Source of the DNA: a virus
Strand: one strand, 5' to 3'
IMG/VR virus record: IMGVR_UViG_3300044712_000190
Location: 1 to 41,770 of that record
Length of the DNA stretch: 41,770 bases
Shown: positions 31,317-39,764 of the stretch, piece by piece
Numbering within the stretch: position 1 is the stretch's first letter
Layout: every line of letters starts with the position of its first letter
Program-made: the position numbers and the translations under genes
Notes under the pieces: model-generated
The model's database searches: none
What the model was told of the DNA's origin: nothing
Seen by the model: the letters and a program-made list of their open reading frames with translations, nothing else

Positions 31317-31516
31317 CCCTCTTGTGCAGCGCAGCAAACAGCCGACCGCGCATGCTCCTGGCTGTGGAACACTGGCGCAAGGTGCAAGCACACACGCAAC
31401 ACGCAATAGAATCAAAGACTTGCGTATCAATGACGCGTAATCAGTATTATATAAACTACTGCGCTAGCCTGGGGCTGAATGGCTGAACGCCTGTAGCTGC
31501 AAGGCTTTCCGGCCTA

Positions 31517-31565
31517 GTGAGCGTTCGCTTACAACCCCCCACCCATCGATTATTTCGACCGGGTG
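31517..31565 (+). other. Two adjacent hairpins upstream of the terminase genes
   Basis: GTGAGC-gttc-GCTTAC (31517..31532) is a 6-bp stem with one G.T pair. CACCC (31540..31544) pairs with GGGTG (31561..31565), and TCGA (31546..31549) with TCGA (31555..31558) inside it. They could be part of a leader RNA or an attenuator. No T-tract follows. Confidence 0.4.
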
Positions 31566-31596
31566 TGTTTGTGCAAGCCCAAACTCACAGCCCCAA

Positions 31597-31750
31597 GCAA
31601 AAAGTTTCTGAGCAAAAAATTCCTTAGTCCGATAGTTTTTGGCTAAAAGACTCTTGGGCTAACTATTCTTTGACTAACTATTCTTTGGCTAAAAATTTTT
31701 CTGCTTAAAATTTTTCCTCGCTAACTTTTCTTTGCTTCAAGTTTTCTTTT
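31597..31750 (+). repeat. Array of about ten degenerate 15-bp repeats
   Basis: Units of 14-17 bp with the rough consensus GCTAAMTATTCTTTG run without gaps. Clear copies start at 31658 and 31673 (nearly identical), and weaker ones at 31597, 31612, 31627, 31642, 31688, 31703, 31720 and 31734. The array ends 50 bp before the small terminase start. Iterons of this kind bind replication initiators or regulators; a packaging site is also possible from the location. Confidence 0.75.
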
Positions 31751-31799
31751 ATTAAAACAAAGGCTTGCGCCCAACCAGATCGGGCGCTAAGATTCCGGC

Positions 31800-32372
31800 A
31801 TGACGAACCTCGCCATCGGCTTCCAGTCCTTCCCTTGGGGTGGGCCTAAACCGCTCCGCGCTACTGAGGCGCGATTGGAGCGCATATACCATGCTGCGTA
31901 TGCGGGCCTCAAAGGTGACTCGCTGGCGGTGGCGTCGGGCATGACGCCGACCGAGTACCGCAAGCTCCGCGACAACGACCCGCATGTGGAAATGGCCGAA
32001 GCCAAGGGGCGGGCGGATAGCGAACTTGAACATGCCATGAATCTGGCCGAGGCGTCACGGAACGGCGATGCCAAGGCGGCGCTTGAAATCCTCAAGCACG
32101 TTCATGGGTGGGTGGCGAAGCAGCAGGTGGATGTCAAGGTGCAGTCGGTGCATGTCTCGCATCTGGAAGCCATCCGGGCGCTGATGGAAGACGCGCCAGA
32201 CACCATCGACGTAACTCCTACAGTATTGATAGAGGACGACCGCGCAAATGAGCGACAACCCGTTTTTGCCGTTCCTGAAGAAGTACCGGAACGATCCGGT
32301 GGGGTTTGTACGGAACGTACTGAACCTGGAGCCGCAGGAGTGGCAGAAGCAGTTCCTCCAGCACGTAGCTGA
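31800..32372 (+). CDS. Putative terminase small subunit
   Basis: A 190-residue protein directly before and overlapping the large terminase. The N-terminal half is helical with an HTH-like segment (ARLERIYHAAYAGLKGDSLAVASGM and TPTEYRKLRDNDP), as expected for the DNA-recognising small subunit. The C-terminal 40 residues are encoded in the 125-bp overlap with the next gene and may be partly dispensable. No strong ribosome-binding site precedes ATG 31800. Assigned by context and general features. Confidence 0.7.
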   Translation: MTNLAIGFQSFPWGGPKPLRATEARLERIYHAAYAGLKGDSLAVASGMTPTEYRKLRDNDPHVEMAEAKGRADSELEHAMNLAEASRNGDAKAALEILKHVHGWVAKQQVDVKVQSVHVSHLEAIRALMEDAPDTIDVTPTVLIEDDRANERQPVFAVPEEVPERSGGVCTERTEPGAAGVAEAVPPARS

Positions 32373-33672
32373 TCCGGCCAAGCGGCAGGTTGCTGTCAAG
32401 GCGGGCCACGGGGTCGGGAAGTCGAGCGCGACGGCGTGGGCCTGTGCATGGCACATGGTCTGTCGCTACCCGCAGAAGGCGGTGATTACGGCCCCAACGT
32501 CGGCCCAACTGTTCGACGCGCTGTTTGCTGAACTGAAGGCCACCATCTTGCGGCTACCGCCCGCGCTGCAAGAGTTGTTTAACGTGACGAGCGACCGCAT
32601 CAGCCTCAAGGCCGCACCGGACGAGTCGTTCATATCAGCCCGTACCGCCCGCGCTGAGTCGCCGGAAGCCCTTCAGGGTGTCCACTCTAAACATGTGCTG
32701 CTGATCGCGGACGAGGCGTCGGGCGTACCGGAGGCGGTGTTTGAAGCCGGTCTGGGCAGCATGTCGGGCGAACACGCCACGACCATCCTTCTTGGCAACC
32801 CGACCCGAAGCGCAGGGTTCTTCTTCAACGCCTTCAATAGTGGCGACCCGCGCTGGACGCTGATGACTGTCTCCTGTATGGACAGCCCGTTGGTCAGCCC
32901 GGACTTCGTGGAGCAGATTCGCAGCACCTATGGGGACAACAGCAACGCCTTCCGGGTCCGCGTCTTGGGCCTCTTTCCCCGTGCGGACGACGACACGGTG
33001 ATTCCGCTGTATATGGTCGAAGACGCCCAAAAGCGGGATATTGAGGTTGCGCCCAACGAGCCGGAAGTGTGGGGCTTGGATGTGGCACGGTTTGGGGATG
33101 ACCGCTCCGTGCTGGTCAAGCGGAAGGGGAAGGTCGTGCCGACACCCCCAACGGTGTGGAAGAACAAGGATTTGATGCAACTATCCGGGCTGGTCAAGGC
33201 TGAATACGACACGGCGGCACAAAAGCCGGTGGAGATACTGATTGACTCCATTGGTCTTGGGAGCGGGGTGGTGGATCGACTGCGGGAGTTGAACCTCCCG
33301 GCGCGGGGCATCAATGTCAGCGAGTCGCCCGCGATGAAGAACGGCTACGTCAATCTGCGGGCGGAACTGTGGTTCAAGACCAAAGCGTGGTTTGAAAGCC
33401 TTCAGGTCAAAATCCCCAAGGAGTCGAACTATGGGGTGGGCGACTCGCTGACGGCTGACCTGTGCGCTGTCAAGTACGATGTGAAGGACAGCAACGGGCG
33501 CATCCAGATCGAAAGCAAGGCGGACATGAAGAAGCGACTGCGGCGGTCGAGTGACCTCGCGGATGCGCTGTGCCTGACCTTCGCCAGTGACGCTGCGACC
33601 GCAGCTTTTGGGGGCAGCTACAACAGCGGGTGGAATAAACCGCTGAAACGCAACATCCGTGGTATTATTTGA
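32248..33672 (+). CDS. terL: Terminase large subunit
   Basis: A 474-residue DNA packaging motor. ATPase: Walker A AGHGVGKSS (52-60) and Walker B LLIADEAS (151-158). Nuclease (RNase H-like): WGLDVARFGDDRSVL (Asp278), EILIDSIGLGSGVVDRL and DLADALCL, giving the three acidic positions. It cuts and pumps DNA into the prohead through the portal. ATG 32248 lies inside the small-subunit gene with no strong upstream site, so translation is probably coupled. Two hairpins follow the stop. Confidence 0.95.
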   Translation: MSDNPFLPFLKKYRNDPVGFVRNVLNLEPQEWQKQFLQHVADPAKRQVAVKAGHGVGKSSATAWACAWHMVCRYPQKAVITAPTSAQLFDALFAELKATILRLPPALQELFNVTSDRISLKAAPDESFISARTARAESPEALQGVHSKHVLLIADEASGVPEAVFEAGLGSMSGEHATTILLGNPTRSAGFFFNAFNSGDPRWTLMTVSCMDSPLVSPDFVEQIRSTYGDNSNAFRVRVLGLFPRADDDTVIPLYMVEDAQKRDIEVAPNEPEVWGLDVARFGDDRSVLVKRKGKVVPTPPTVWKNKDLMQLSGLVKAEYDTAAQKPVEILIDSIGLGSGVVDRLRELNLPARGINVSESPAMKNGYVNLRAELWFKTKAWFESLQVKIPKESNYGVGDSLTADLCAVKYDVKDSNGRIQIESKADMKKRLRRSSDLADALCLTFASDAATAAFGGSYNSGWNKPLKRNIRGII

Positions 33673-33684
33673 CCTCACCTCCCT

Positions 33685-33703
33685 GTCCGGTCCCCCACCG
33701 GAC
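33685..33703 (+). other. Hairpin after the terminase gene
   Basis: GTCCGGT (33685..33691) pairs with ACCGGAC (33697..33703) over a five-C loop. No T-tract follows, so it is likely a stabilising or processing hairpin upstream of the true terminator. Confidence 0.6.
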
Positions 33704-33707
33704 CTTG

Positions 33708-33739
33708 CCCTGCGTGACTACACCGCAGGGCTTCTTTTT
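33708..33739 (+). terminator. Rho-independent terminator after the terminase gene
   Basis: CCCTGCG (33708..33714) pairs with CGCAGGG (33724..33730) over a 9-base loop, followed by CTTCTTTTT. It separates the terminase genes from the portal gene, so the portal either relies on read-through or on its own promoter; no clear promoter is visible in 33740..33788. Confidence 0.88.
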
Positions 33740-33788
33740 GCCTGAAACGTGCTAAACTCAGCGAAACCCTTGACGGGAAGGCAAACGT

Positions 33789-36143
33789 ATGGATAAAAGC
33801 TACGATGAGGAAGCCGTGGAGCTTCTGACCCCCTATTCGGACGAGACTCCTGAAGAACTGGAGCCGAAGGAAGGGATGACCGACGAAGACCTCCAGGGTG
33901 CTGTCGCAGCCGAAATCAAGGATGCCGTCGATTTCAACGACGAGTACCTGCAAACCATGCGGGTCAAGGCCAGCCAATACTTCCACGGAGCGCCGTTTGG
34001 TGACGAGGAAGAAGGCCGCAGCCAAGTGGTCAGTCGGGATGTAGCCGATTCGATCAATGCCTACCTGCCCAACCTCATGCGGATATTCTTCTCGGCTGAG
34101 AAGGTGGTCGAGTACATCCCTGAGAACCCGGAGGATGTGGCTGGCGCGGAACAGGCGACGGACTACATCAACCACATCATCCAGAAAGAGAACAACGGCT
34201 TTACGGTGCTGTATTCGGCTTTCAAGGACGCGCTGATCCGCAAGACGGGCATCATCAAGTGGTGGTGGGACGAAAGCACCTGCGTCAAGACGGCTCGCTA
34301 CACCGGGCTGGACGACATGGCCTTCCAGTCCTTGATGACCGACCCGGAGGTGGAAATTAGGAACGTCGAGTCCATTGAGCAGATGACCATGATTCAAGAC
34401 CCGATGACGGGTCAGATGGTCGAACAGATCATGACCTACTACAACGTCGAGGCGGCGCACACCAAGACAATGGGGCGGGCGAGGATTGCGGCGGTTCCGC
34501 CCGAAGAGTTCCTTCTGGACCGCAAGGCGACCTGTCTGGACGACGCCACGTTCGTCGGCCACCGGAGCATGAAGACGGTTTCTGAGCTTGTGGCAATGGG
34601 CTACGAGAAGGAGGATGTCGAGGAATACGTCGAGAACGACATCTTCTGGGACAACGCGGAAGTCATTGAGCGCAACCAGTGGCAGAGCTTCCCGGACAGC
34701 GGCACGAACGATGTCAGCACCCGCCATGTGCTGTACGTCGAAGGCTTCATGAAGGTCGATTACGACGGCGACGGCATTGCCGAACTGCGTCGGATTTGCA
34801 CGATGGGGCCAGGGTACGAAATCGTGATGAACGAGCCTTGGGACGATGTGCAGTTCGCTGACTTCTGCCCAGACCCGGAGCCGCACACGGTCATTGGCAA
34901 CTCCATTGCAGATCGGGTGATGGACATTCAGGATGTCAAGAGCCATGTCATGCGTGGCGTACTCGACTCACTGGCACTGTCGATTCACCCGCGCATGGGT
35001 GTGGTCGAGGGGCAGGTCAATATGGAAGATGTGATGAACACCGAAATGGGTGCCATCATCCGTCAGCGCGCACCGGGCATGGTGCAACCCTACGATGTCC
35101 CGTTTGTCGGCCAACAGGCTTTTCCGGTCCTTCAGTATATGGACGAGATTCGGGAGAACCGCACGGGCATGAGCAAGGCGGCGATGGGCCTCAATGCGGA
35201 CGCCTTGCAGTCCAGCACCAAGGCAGCGGTGGCTGCGACCATCACGGCGGGGCAGCAGCAGATTGAACTCGTCGCCCGCATCTTTGCAGAAACCGGCGTC
35301 AAGCGGTTGTTCAAGGGCTTGCTCAAGCTGGTGTGCAAGAACCAAGACAAAGCCAAGATCGTCCGCTTGCGGAACCAGTTCGTGCCGATCGACCCACGGG
35401 CATGGAATGCCGATATGGATGTCACGGTCAATATCGCCTTGGGTGCTGCGAGCGACGAAGAGAAGTTGATGGCCTTGACCCAAGTGGCCGCGAAGCAAGA
35501 GCAGATCATGCAGTTGTTAGGGCCGCAGAACGTCCTGACCGATGTGAAGAAGTACCACTACACCCTGACCAAGATGACTGAGTTGGTCGGGTTCAAGGAT
35601 TCCAGCCAGTTCTGGAACGACCCGGCGACCACACCGGCCCCGCCGCCCGCACCGCCCAAACCGACACCGGAAGAGGTCATTGCGCAGGTCGAGCGTGAAA
35701 AGGCGCAACTGACCGCGCAGACCACGATGGCGAAGGCCCAAGCCGATCAGGTCATCTCGCAGCAGAAGGTCGAGATTGAGAAGTCCAAGCAGGAAGTCGA
35801 TACTGCCGTCAAGGTGCAGGAGATGGCGATTGAGCGCGAAAAGATGCAGCTTGAGCGCGAGCGCATGGAGTTCGAAAAGTATAAACTGGCGATGCAGTTG
35901 CAGATCGAAGAGATGAAGCTGCAAGGCATGGCGCAGAAGCAGATGATCGAAGCCCAGAAGGCGCAGGAGAAAGAAGATGGCATGCAAAGGGCGCGGCAAG
36001 AAGAAGAAATGAAGCACGAGCAAGGCGAAGGCCACATGGCCCAGGCGGTCACAATGCTTGGGCAGATGATGACCGCGCCTCGCAGGGTTGTCCGTGATCC
36101 GCAAGGCCGGGTTGCGGGGGTTGAAATTGGAGGGGTTGAGTAG
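33789..36143 (+). CDS. Portal protein
   Basis: A 784-residue protein that forms the ring at the DNA entry vertex. The acidic N-terminus is followed by the portal core (YLPNLMRIFFSAEKVVEYIP, then DFNDEYLQTMRVKAS earlier and IKWWWDESTCV later), of the kind found in phage SU10-like and P22-like portals. Residues from about 630 onward are a Pro-rich linker and a long Gln/Glu/Lys coiled coil, the barrel helix. The start ATG 33789 has GGGAAGG upstream. Its stop overlaps the next start (TAGTG). Confidence 0.92.
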   Translation: MDKSYDEEAVELLTPYSDETPEELEPKEGMTDEDLQGAVAAEIKDAVDFNDEYLQTMRVKASQYFHGAPFGDEEEGRSQVVSRDVADSINAYLPNLMRIFFSAEKVVEYIPENPEDVAGAEQATDYINHIIQKENNGFTVLYSAFKDALIRKTGIIKWWWDESTCVKTARYTGLDDMAFQSLMTDPEVEIRNVESIEQMTMIQDPMTGQMVEQIMTYYNVEAAHTKTMGRARIAAVPPEEFLLDRKATCLDDATFVGHRSMKTVSELVAMGYEKEDVEEYVENDIFWDNAEVIERNQWQSFPDSGTNDVSTRHVLYVEGFMKVDYDGDGIAELRRICTMGPGYEIVMNEPWDDVQFADFCPDPEPHTVIGNSIADRVMDIQDVKSHVMRGVLDSLALSIHPRMGVVEGQVNMEDVMNTEMGAIIRQRAPGMVQPYDVPFVGQQAFPVLQYMDEIRENRTGMSKAAMGLNADALQSSTKAAVAATITAGQQQIELVARIFAETGVKRLFKGLLKLVCKNQDKAKIVRLRNQFVPIDPRAWNADMDVTVNIALGAASDEEKLMALTQVAAKQEQIMQLLGPQNVLTDVKKYHYTLTKMTELVGFKDSSQFWNDPATTPAPPPAPPKPTPEEVIAQVEREKAQLTAQTTMAKAQADQVISQQKVEIEKSKQEVDTAVKVQEMAIEREKMQLERERMEFEKYKLAMQLQIEEMKLQGMAQKQMIEAQKAQEKEDGMQRARQEEEMKHEQGEGHMAQAVTMLGQMMTAPRRVVRDPQGRVAGVEIGGVE

Positions 36144-37162
36144 TGGCAACCAACTTTCCTAGTTCGCTCGACACGCTCACCAATCCAACGGCGACCGACA
36201 CGCTGGACAGCGTAACGGTCCCGCATGCGGACCAACACGCCAACGCCAACGATGCCATTGAGGCGTTGCAAACCAAGGTCGGCGCGGACGGCAGCGCAGT
36301 CACTACAAGCCACGACTACAAGATCGCGCAACTGGAAGCGCGCCCTGTTGTCACGGGCGGCGACTCGCACGACCACGCGGGCGGCGATGGCGCACTGATC
36401 CCAGCCGCCGGATTGGATACCGACAACAGCGCCGCCGACGGCGACCTGATGAGCTATTCCGCAGACAGCGGAAAGATGACATGGCTCAAGTCCGTGACCT
36501 ATCAGCCGAGCAGCGGAACGGCGGTGGTCGGCACCGTAACAGCGGGCACCTACGCCAATGCACAGGTGCGGGATGGATCGAGCTGGACGATTCAGGAAGT
36601 CGTCGGCGTGCCGGGTTACGACGTCCAGCTCACCTTTGCGGGCGTCGAGAACTTCAACGAAATCCGCGCCTACATGCGCTACCAGGGAGGCGGCTCGCAC
36701 CTCTGCGAAGTCGGCCTCAAGAATGGCGACCTCGCCAGCTTCACCACGCTCACCAGTTTCAACAGCCAGAACGGCCTGTCGGACGTGATCGTGCAGGTCG
36801 ACAACGGCCCGAGCTACATCGCCAGCGACGGCAGCGTCACCGTGCGCTTTTATCACCCGATCACCGGCAACGGCACGACGCACTTCCTGTACCTCGACCT
36901 GGTGAATCTGATCCTCGCCGTCACTGGCGGCGGCGGAGTCACCGACCACCGGGCCCTCTCCAACCGGCTCGATGCCGAGGCCCACCCGGCCAGCGCCATC
37001 ACCGTCTCCAGCGCGGCCGGTCTGGCCGCCACCGACCTGCAGGCCGCGCTGCTCGAACTCAACACCGAAAAGATCGAGGGCAGCGGTGTTGCCAAGATCA
37101 GCGTCGGCACATCAACCCCGGCAGCACCTGCGGTCGGCGACCTCTGGATTGACACGAACTAA
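36143..37162 (+). CDS. Fibre-like virion protein
   Basis: A 339-residue protein with an N-terminus typical of phage fibre proteins (FPSSLDTLTNPTATDTLD and then VPHADQHANANDAIEALQTKVG). The middle is beta-rich (GVPGYDVQLTFAGVENFNEIRAYMRYQGG in segments), and the C-terminal part again has a helical segment (DLQAALLELNTEK) and a final GTSTPAAPAVGDLWIDTN, a common fibre end motif. The start is GTG 36143 with GGAGGGG upstream. Finding it between portal and scaffold is unusual. Confidence 0.7.
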   Translation: MATNFPSSLDTLTNPTATDTLDSVTVPHADQHANANDAIEALQTKVGADGSAVTTSHDYKIAQLEARPVVTGGDSHDHAGGDGALIPAAGLDTDNSAADGDLMSYSADSGKMTWLKSVTYQPSSGTAVVGTVTAGTYANAQVRDGSSWTIQEVVGVPGYDVQLTFAGVENFNEIRAYMRYQGGGSHLCEVGLKNGDLASFTTLTSFNSQNGLSDVIVQVDNGPSYIASDGSVTVRFYHPITGNGTTHFLYLDLVNLILAVTGGGGVTDHRALSNRLDAEAHPASAITVSSAAGLAATDLQAALLELNTEKIEGSGVAKISVGTSTPAAPAVGDLWIDTN

Positions 37163-37171
37163 GGAGTTGTC

Positions 37172-37612
37172 ATGGCAACATTTACGCTTTTTCAAGACTT
37201 CAGCGAACAGGAAGCCAAAGGCGTCCATCAGTTCGGCACCCATACCTTCAAGTGGGCGCTGTCGAACGTCGCTCCTAATGCAGCAACCGGCGCTGCGCTC
37301 TCGGACATCACGCAGATCGCATCAGGCGGCGGCTACACGACCGGCGCTGGCGGCGGCTACACGGCAGACGGCGTGGCTGCATCCCAGTCCGGCGCAACGG
37401 TGACGGTTACTTGCACGGACGAGGTGATTACCGCATCCGGCGGAGCCATCCCTACCTTCCGATATATCGTCTTGTACAACGACACAGCGACATCCCCGGT
37501 TGATGCTCTTGTCGGTTTCCTTGACTACGGCAGCGCCGTCGATCTGGCCGACACCGAAACGCTCACGATTGACGTTGGAGCCTCCGGTCTATTCCAGAAG
37601 GTGATTGCTTAA
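37172..37612 (+). CDS. Hypothetical virion protein
   Basis: A 146-residue protein starting MATFTLFQDFSEQEAKGVHQFG, with HTFKWALSNVAPNAATG, Gly-rich spacers (GGGYTTGAGGGYTADG) and a beta-strand C-terminal half. Proteins with this look occur in phage structural clusters and are often found in virions. ATG 37172 follows AAGGAG. The function is inferred from context. Confidence 0.65.
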   Translation: MATFTLFQDFSEQEAKGVHQFGTHTFKWALSNVAPNAATGAALSDITQIASGGGYTTGAGGGYTADGVAASQSGATVTVTCTDEVITASGGAIPTFRYIVLYNDTATSPVDALVGFLDYGSAVDLADTETLTIDVGASGLFQKVIA

Positions 37613-37800
37613 TGGCACACATTTACCAACACACAGGGGAGACGACGACGGATGCCGTCTTCACCTGCTCGCGATGCGGGAACATACTTGGTTTCAACAA
37701 GCCGGGGATCGGTTCTCCGACTGCCACCCCGAATGGCGACGGAACCTACAGCCCGCCTGAGAACCCTGACCAATGGAGCAATGCACCATGCACAGAATGA
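37612..37800 (+). CDS. Small protein with a zinc-ribbon knuckle
   Basis: A 62-residue protein with FTCSRCGNILGF (Cys-x2-Cys) and a single C-terminal Cys, resembling half of a zinc ribbon. The start ATG 37612 overlaps the previous stop by one base. It is conserved in tightly packed gene order, but its role is unknown. Confidence 0.6.
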   Translation: MAHIYQHTGETTTDAVFTCSRCGNILGFNKPGIGSPTATPNGDGTYSPPENPDQWSNAPCTE

Positions 37801-39008
37801 GTCGAGGTCGGTCCACGCACTCCGATAAGTTGGAGCGTTGGCTCGGCAAGGAAAAGGTCGCGGAGATCAGCGCGTCGATGAAGGATTTCTATTGGCCCGT
37901 GGCGATCCACGGCGTGCCAGGGGCAGTCTATGCGATGCCGGGCGGCGACTTCGCAGGCGAGATCAAGGTCGGCAGCTACTTCACGGCAGCGGACAGCGCG
38001 GCCACGATGCTGAAGAAGATTCAGCAGTACGCCGAGAAGAAACTGAAGCACGAGAAGGCGCTGCATACGCTGCTGGAATTCTTCCGGGCGGGGCGGTTGA
38101 CGCATGCATCTGTCGGCGCGTTTGCCTCGGTGGATGCGGTGGTCGCTGCCTACACGGGCGGCAAGGGACAGCAGATTCTGTTCAGCAAGACAGGAACGGC
38201 ACCGACGGCTATTGGTGGTTCGATGAGCCTCTGGACGAAGGCAGGCTATCCGGCGGCGGGCGCTGCGGCTGCGGCTGCTCCGGGCGGTACGGTGCCGACA
38301 GCAACCACGACGGGGGCGCTCCCGCTCAAGAACTTGGGCACAGCGGGGACGATGCACTACCTCAACGCGACGGTCAGCGCGAGCGTCATCAACAATTCGC
38401 TGCTGATGTACGACCGCATCTTTGCTGTGGCCGCGGGTAACGCCCTGACGACGGGCGCTGAGATCGCCGTCACGGGTGTCCCGACGCGCTATCAGAACGG
38501 CACGGCAGGCAACGACGCCTACATCGGCGGGAACTTCTGCTTCCCCGTCAATAGCTCGCCAACCGTGGCGCTGGCGGCCACCGGCCACAATTGGGACGCT
38601 GGCGGCGGCGCGGGGGTCGGGATGACCTACCTTGACGAAGGCAGCGCGGCGAGCAACATGCCGGTGCTCACTGGCATCTCTGCTTGTGCCGGCGCGCAGA
38701 TCGACATTGCGGTGGGCGCGGGCAGTTGGTTCGCCCCGCTCGCTGCGGGTGATGTTGGCATCAAGGCATTAACGAACATGAGCGCCAGCGCAGCGGTCGC
38801 CACGGGTGCGATTGACTGGGTGATCGGCCACCCCATTGCCATCATGTCCTGCCCGGTGGCGTTGCTCGCCTGCGTGGATGACGGCCTTTACACGGCTTTG
38901 AACTTGACGCACATCGAAGACTCGGCGTGCCTTGAGTTCCTTGAGATGCCGAAGCCCGCCACGACCGCCACGACATACAGCGGGGTAGTCCGGGTCGTCG
39001 GGGAGTAA
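37788..39008 (+). CDS. Large virion structural protein
   Basis: A 406-residue protein: MHRMSRGRSTHSDKLERWLGKEKVAE, a helical N-terminal part, then a Gly/Ala-rich, beta-rich part (GYPAAGAAAAAAPGGT, LLMYDRIFAVA, VTGVPTRYQNG, SWFAPLAAGDVGIKAL). This outline is familiar from a group of phage virion proteins of unknown detail. The start is either ATG 37788 or ATG 37797, where ATGA overlaps the previous stop; both are kept open. It is probably an abundant virion component, but not assigned. Confidence 0.7.
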   Translation: MHRMSRGRSTHSDKLERWLGKEKVAEISASMKDFYWPVAIHGVPGAVYAMPGGDFAGEIKVGSYFTAADSAATMLKKIQQYAEKKLKHEKALHTLLEFFRAGRLTHASVGAFASVDAVVAAYTGGKGQQILFSKTGTAPTAIGGSMSLWTKAGYPAAGAAAAAAPGGTVPTATTTGALPLKNLGTAGTMHYLNATVSASVINNSLLMYDRIFAVAAGNALTTGAEIAVTGVPTRYQNGTAGNDAYIGGNFCFPVNSSPTVALAATGHNWDAGGGAGVGMTYLDEGSAASNMPVLTGISACAGAQIDIAVGAGSWFAPLAAGDVGIKALTNMSASAAVATGAIDWVIGHPIAIMSCPVALLACVDDGLYTALNLTHIEDSACLEFLEMPKPATTATTYSGVVRVVGE

Positions 39009-39011
39009 AGC

Positions 39012-39764
39012 GTGGCTTTCCGCCGCCCTGCTTGGTACTACCGGAGTGGAACGCGGCTCCGCGGAGCCACGCTGATTCTCGCGCCGAAGGGCAACTCGCT
39101 TGCCCCGGCGGTGCTGCCGCTCAAGCCACCGGCAGGCGGCGTCGAGAACCTGACCCTCACGGTCACGCCGCAGACCATCACCCTGACGGGGCAGGCCGTC
39201 GCCCTGCGGACTGCCGAGCAACTGGCTGTCACCCCGCAGACAATCACCCTCACCGGGCAAGCGGTCACGCTCCGCGAGGCGAAGCGCGTCGCCGTCACTC
39301 CGCAGACGATCACGCTCAACGGGCAGGCAGTCACGCTGCGCGAAGCCAAGCGCGTTAGCGTCGCGCCGCAGACGATCACGCTCACAGGGCAAACGGTCAC
39401 GCTGACTGAAGGTACGGCGGTAGAGAATCTGACGCTGCCGGTATCGGCTGGAATCGTCGCCCTCAATGGGCAGGTCGTCGGCTTGCGCCGGGCGCTAAAG
39501 GTGCCGGTCACTGCCGGGCAGATTGTGTTCAGCGGCTCGACCATCACGCTGCGGGAAGGCAAGCGGCTCGTCGTGACCGCAGGGCAGATCGGGTTCGCCG
39601 GTTCGACCGTGGGGGTAGATGTCCTCTACTACGGTGTCCTGAAGCGATGGGACGGGGCGGCTTGGCAGGAAACGTCGATCAAGAGTTACAACGGGTCAAG
39701 CTTTGTGCCGAGACTGCTGCGTCGGCATGATGGCACCGCCTGGCGGCGAGTGAGGCAAGTGTGA
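39012..39764 (+). CDS. Tandem-repeat virion protein
   Basis: A 250-residue protein with seven repeats of about 22 residues between residues 44 and 203, the best of which read VTPQTITLTGQAVTLREAKR with variants. Each unit predicts two beta-strands, so the region could form a stiff beta-structure. The C-terminal domain (VLKRWDGAAWQETSIKSYN and RRHDGTAWRRVRQV) contains two W-D-G-x-A-W-like units common at the ends of phage virion proteins. It starts at GTG 39012. A shaft or decoration function is likely. Confidence 0.7.
   Translation: MAFRRPAWYYRSGTRLRGATLILAPKGNSLAPAVLPLKPPAGGVENLTLTVTPQTITLTGQAVALRTAEQLAVTPQTITLTGQAVTLREAKRVAVTPQTITLNGQAVTLREAKRVSVAPQTITLTGQTVTLTEGTAVENLTLPVSAGIVALNGQVVGLRRALKVPVTAGQIVFSGSTITLREGKRLVVTAGQIGFAGSTVGVDVLYYGVLKRWDGAAWQETSIKSYNGSSFVPRLLRRHDGTAWRRVRQV

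Larger units (their letters stand above)
30887..31799. other. Non-coding control region, possible replication origin
   Basis: This 0.9-kb stretch between divergent operons contains no convincing gene. From left to right it holds the early promoter with palindrome; AATCAAAGA boxes (30928, 31046, 31410); an A/T-rich block (31168..31192) that could be a melting site; four CTGCCTA repeats (31271..31316) with an inverted copy (31072..31078); a weak promoter-like pair TTGCGT (31420) and TATTAT (31445) pointing towards the terminase genes; two adjacent hairpins (31517..31565); and a tandem array of about ten 15-bp units (31597..31750). Iterons, A/T-rich block and location between divergent operons fit a replication origin; packaging or transcription control are alternatives. 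Confidence 0.6.

Noticed and set aside
31455-31560. A tRNA gene in the control region
   Set aside because: The stems do not form a cloverleaf, and there is no proper T-loop or anticodon arm.
31597-31750. CRISPR array
   Set aside because: The 15-bp units adjoin each other with no unique spacers and are degenerate.
33675-34946. Minus-strand frame of 423 codons antisense to the portal gene
   Set aside because: The plus strand encodes a clear portal; the antisense protein is His/Arg/Val-rich without motifs.
35747-36985. Minus-strand frame of 412 codons
   Set aside because: Runs across the portal coiled coil and the fibre gene on the other strand; it has no start signal and no recognisable domain.
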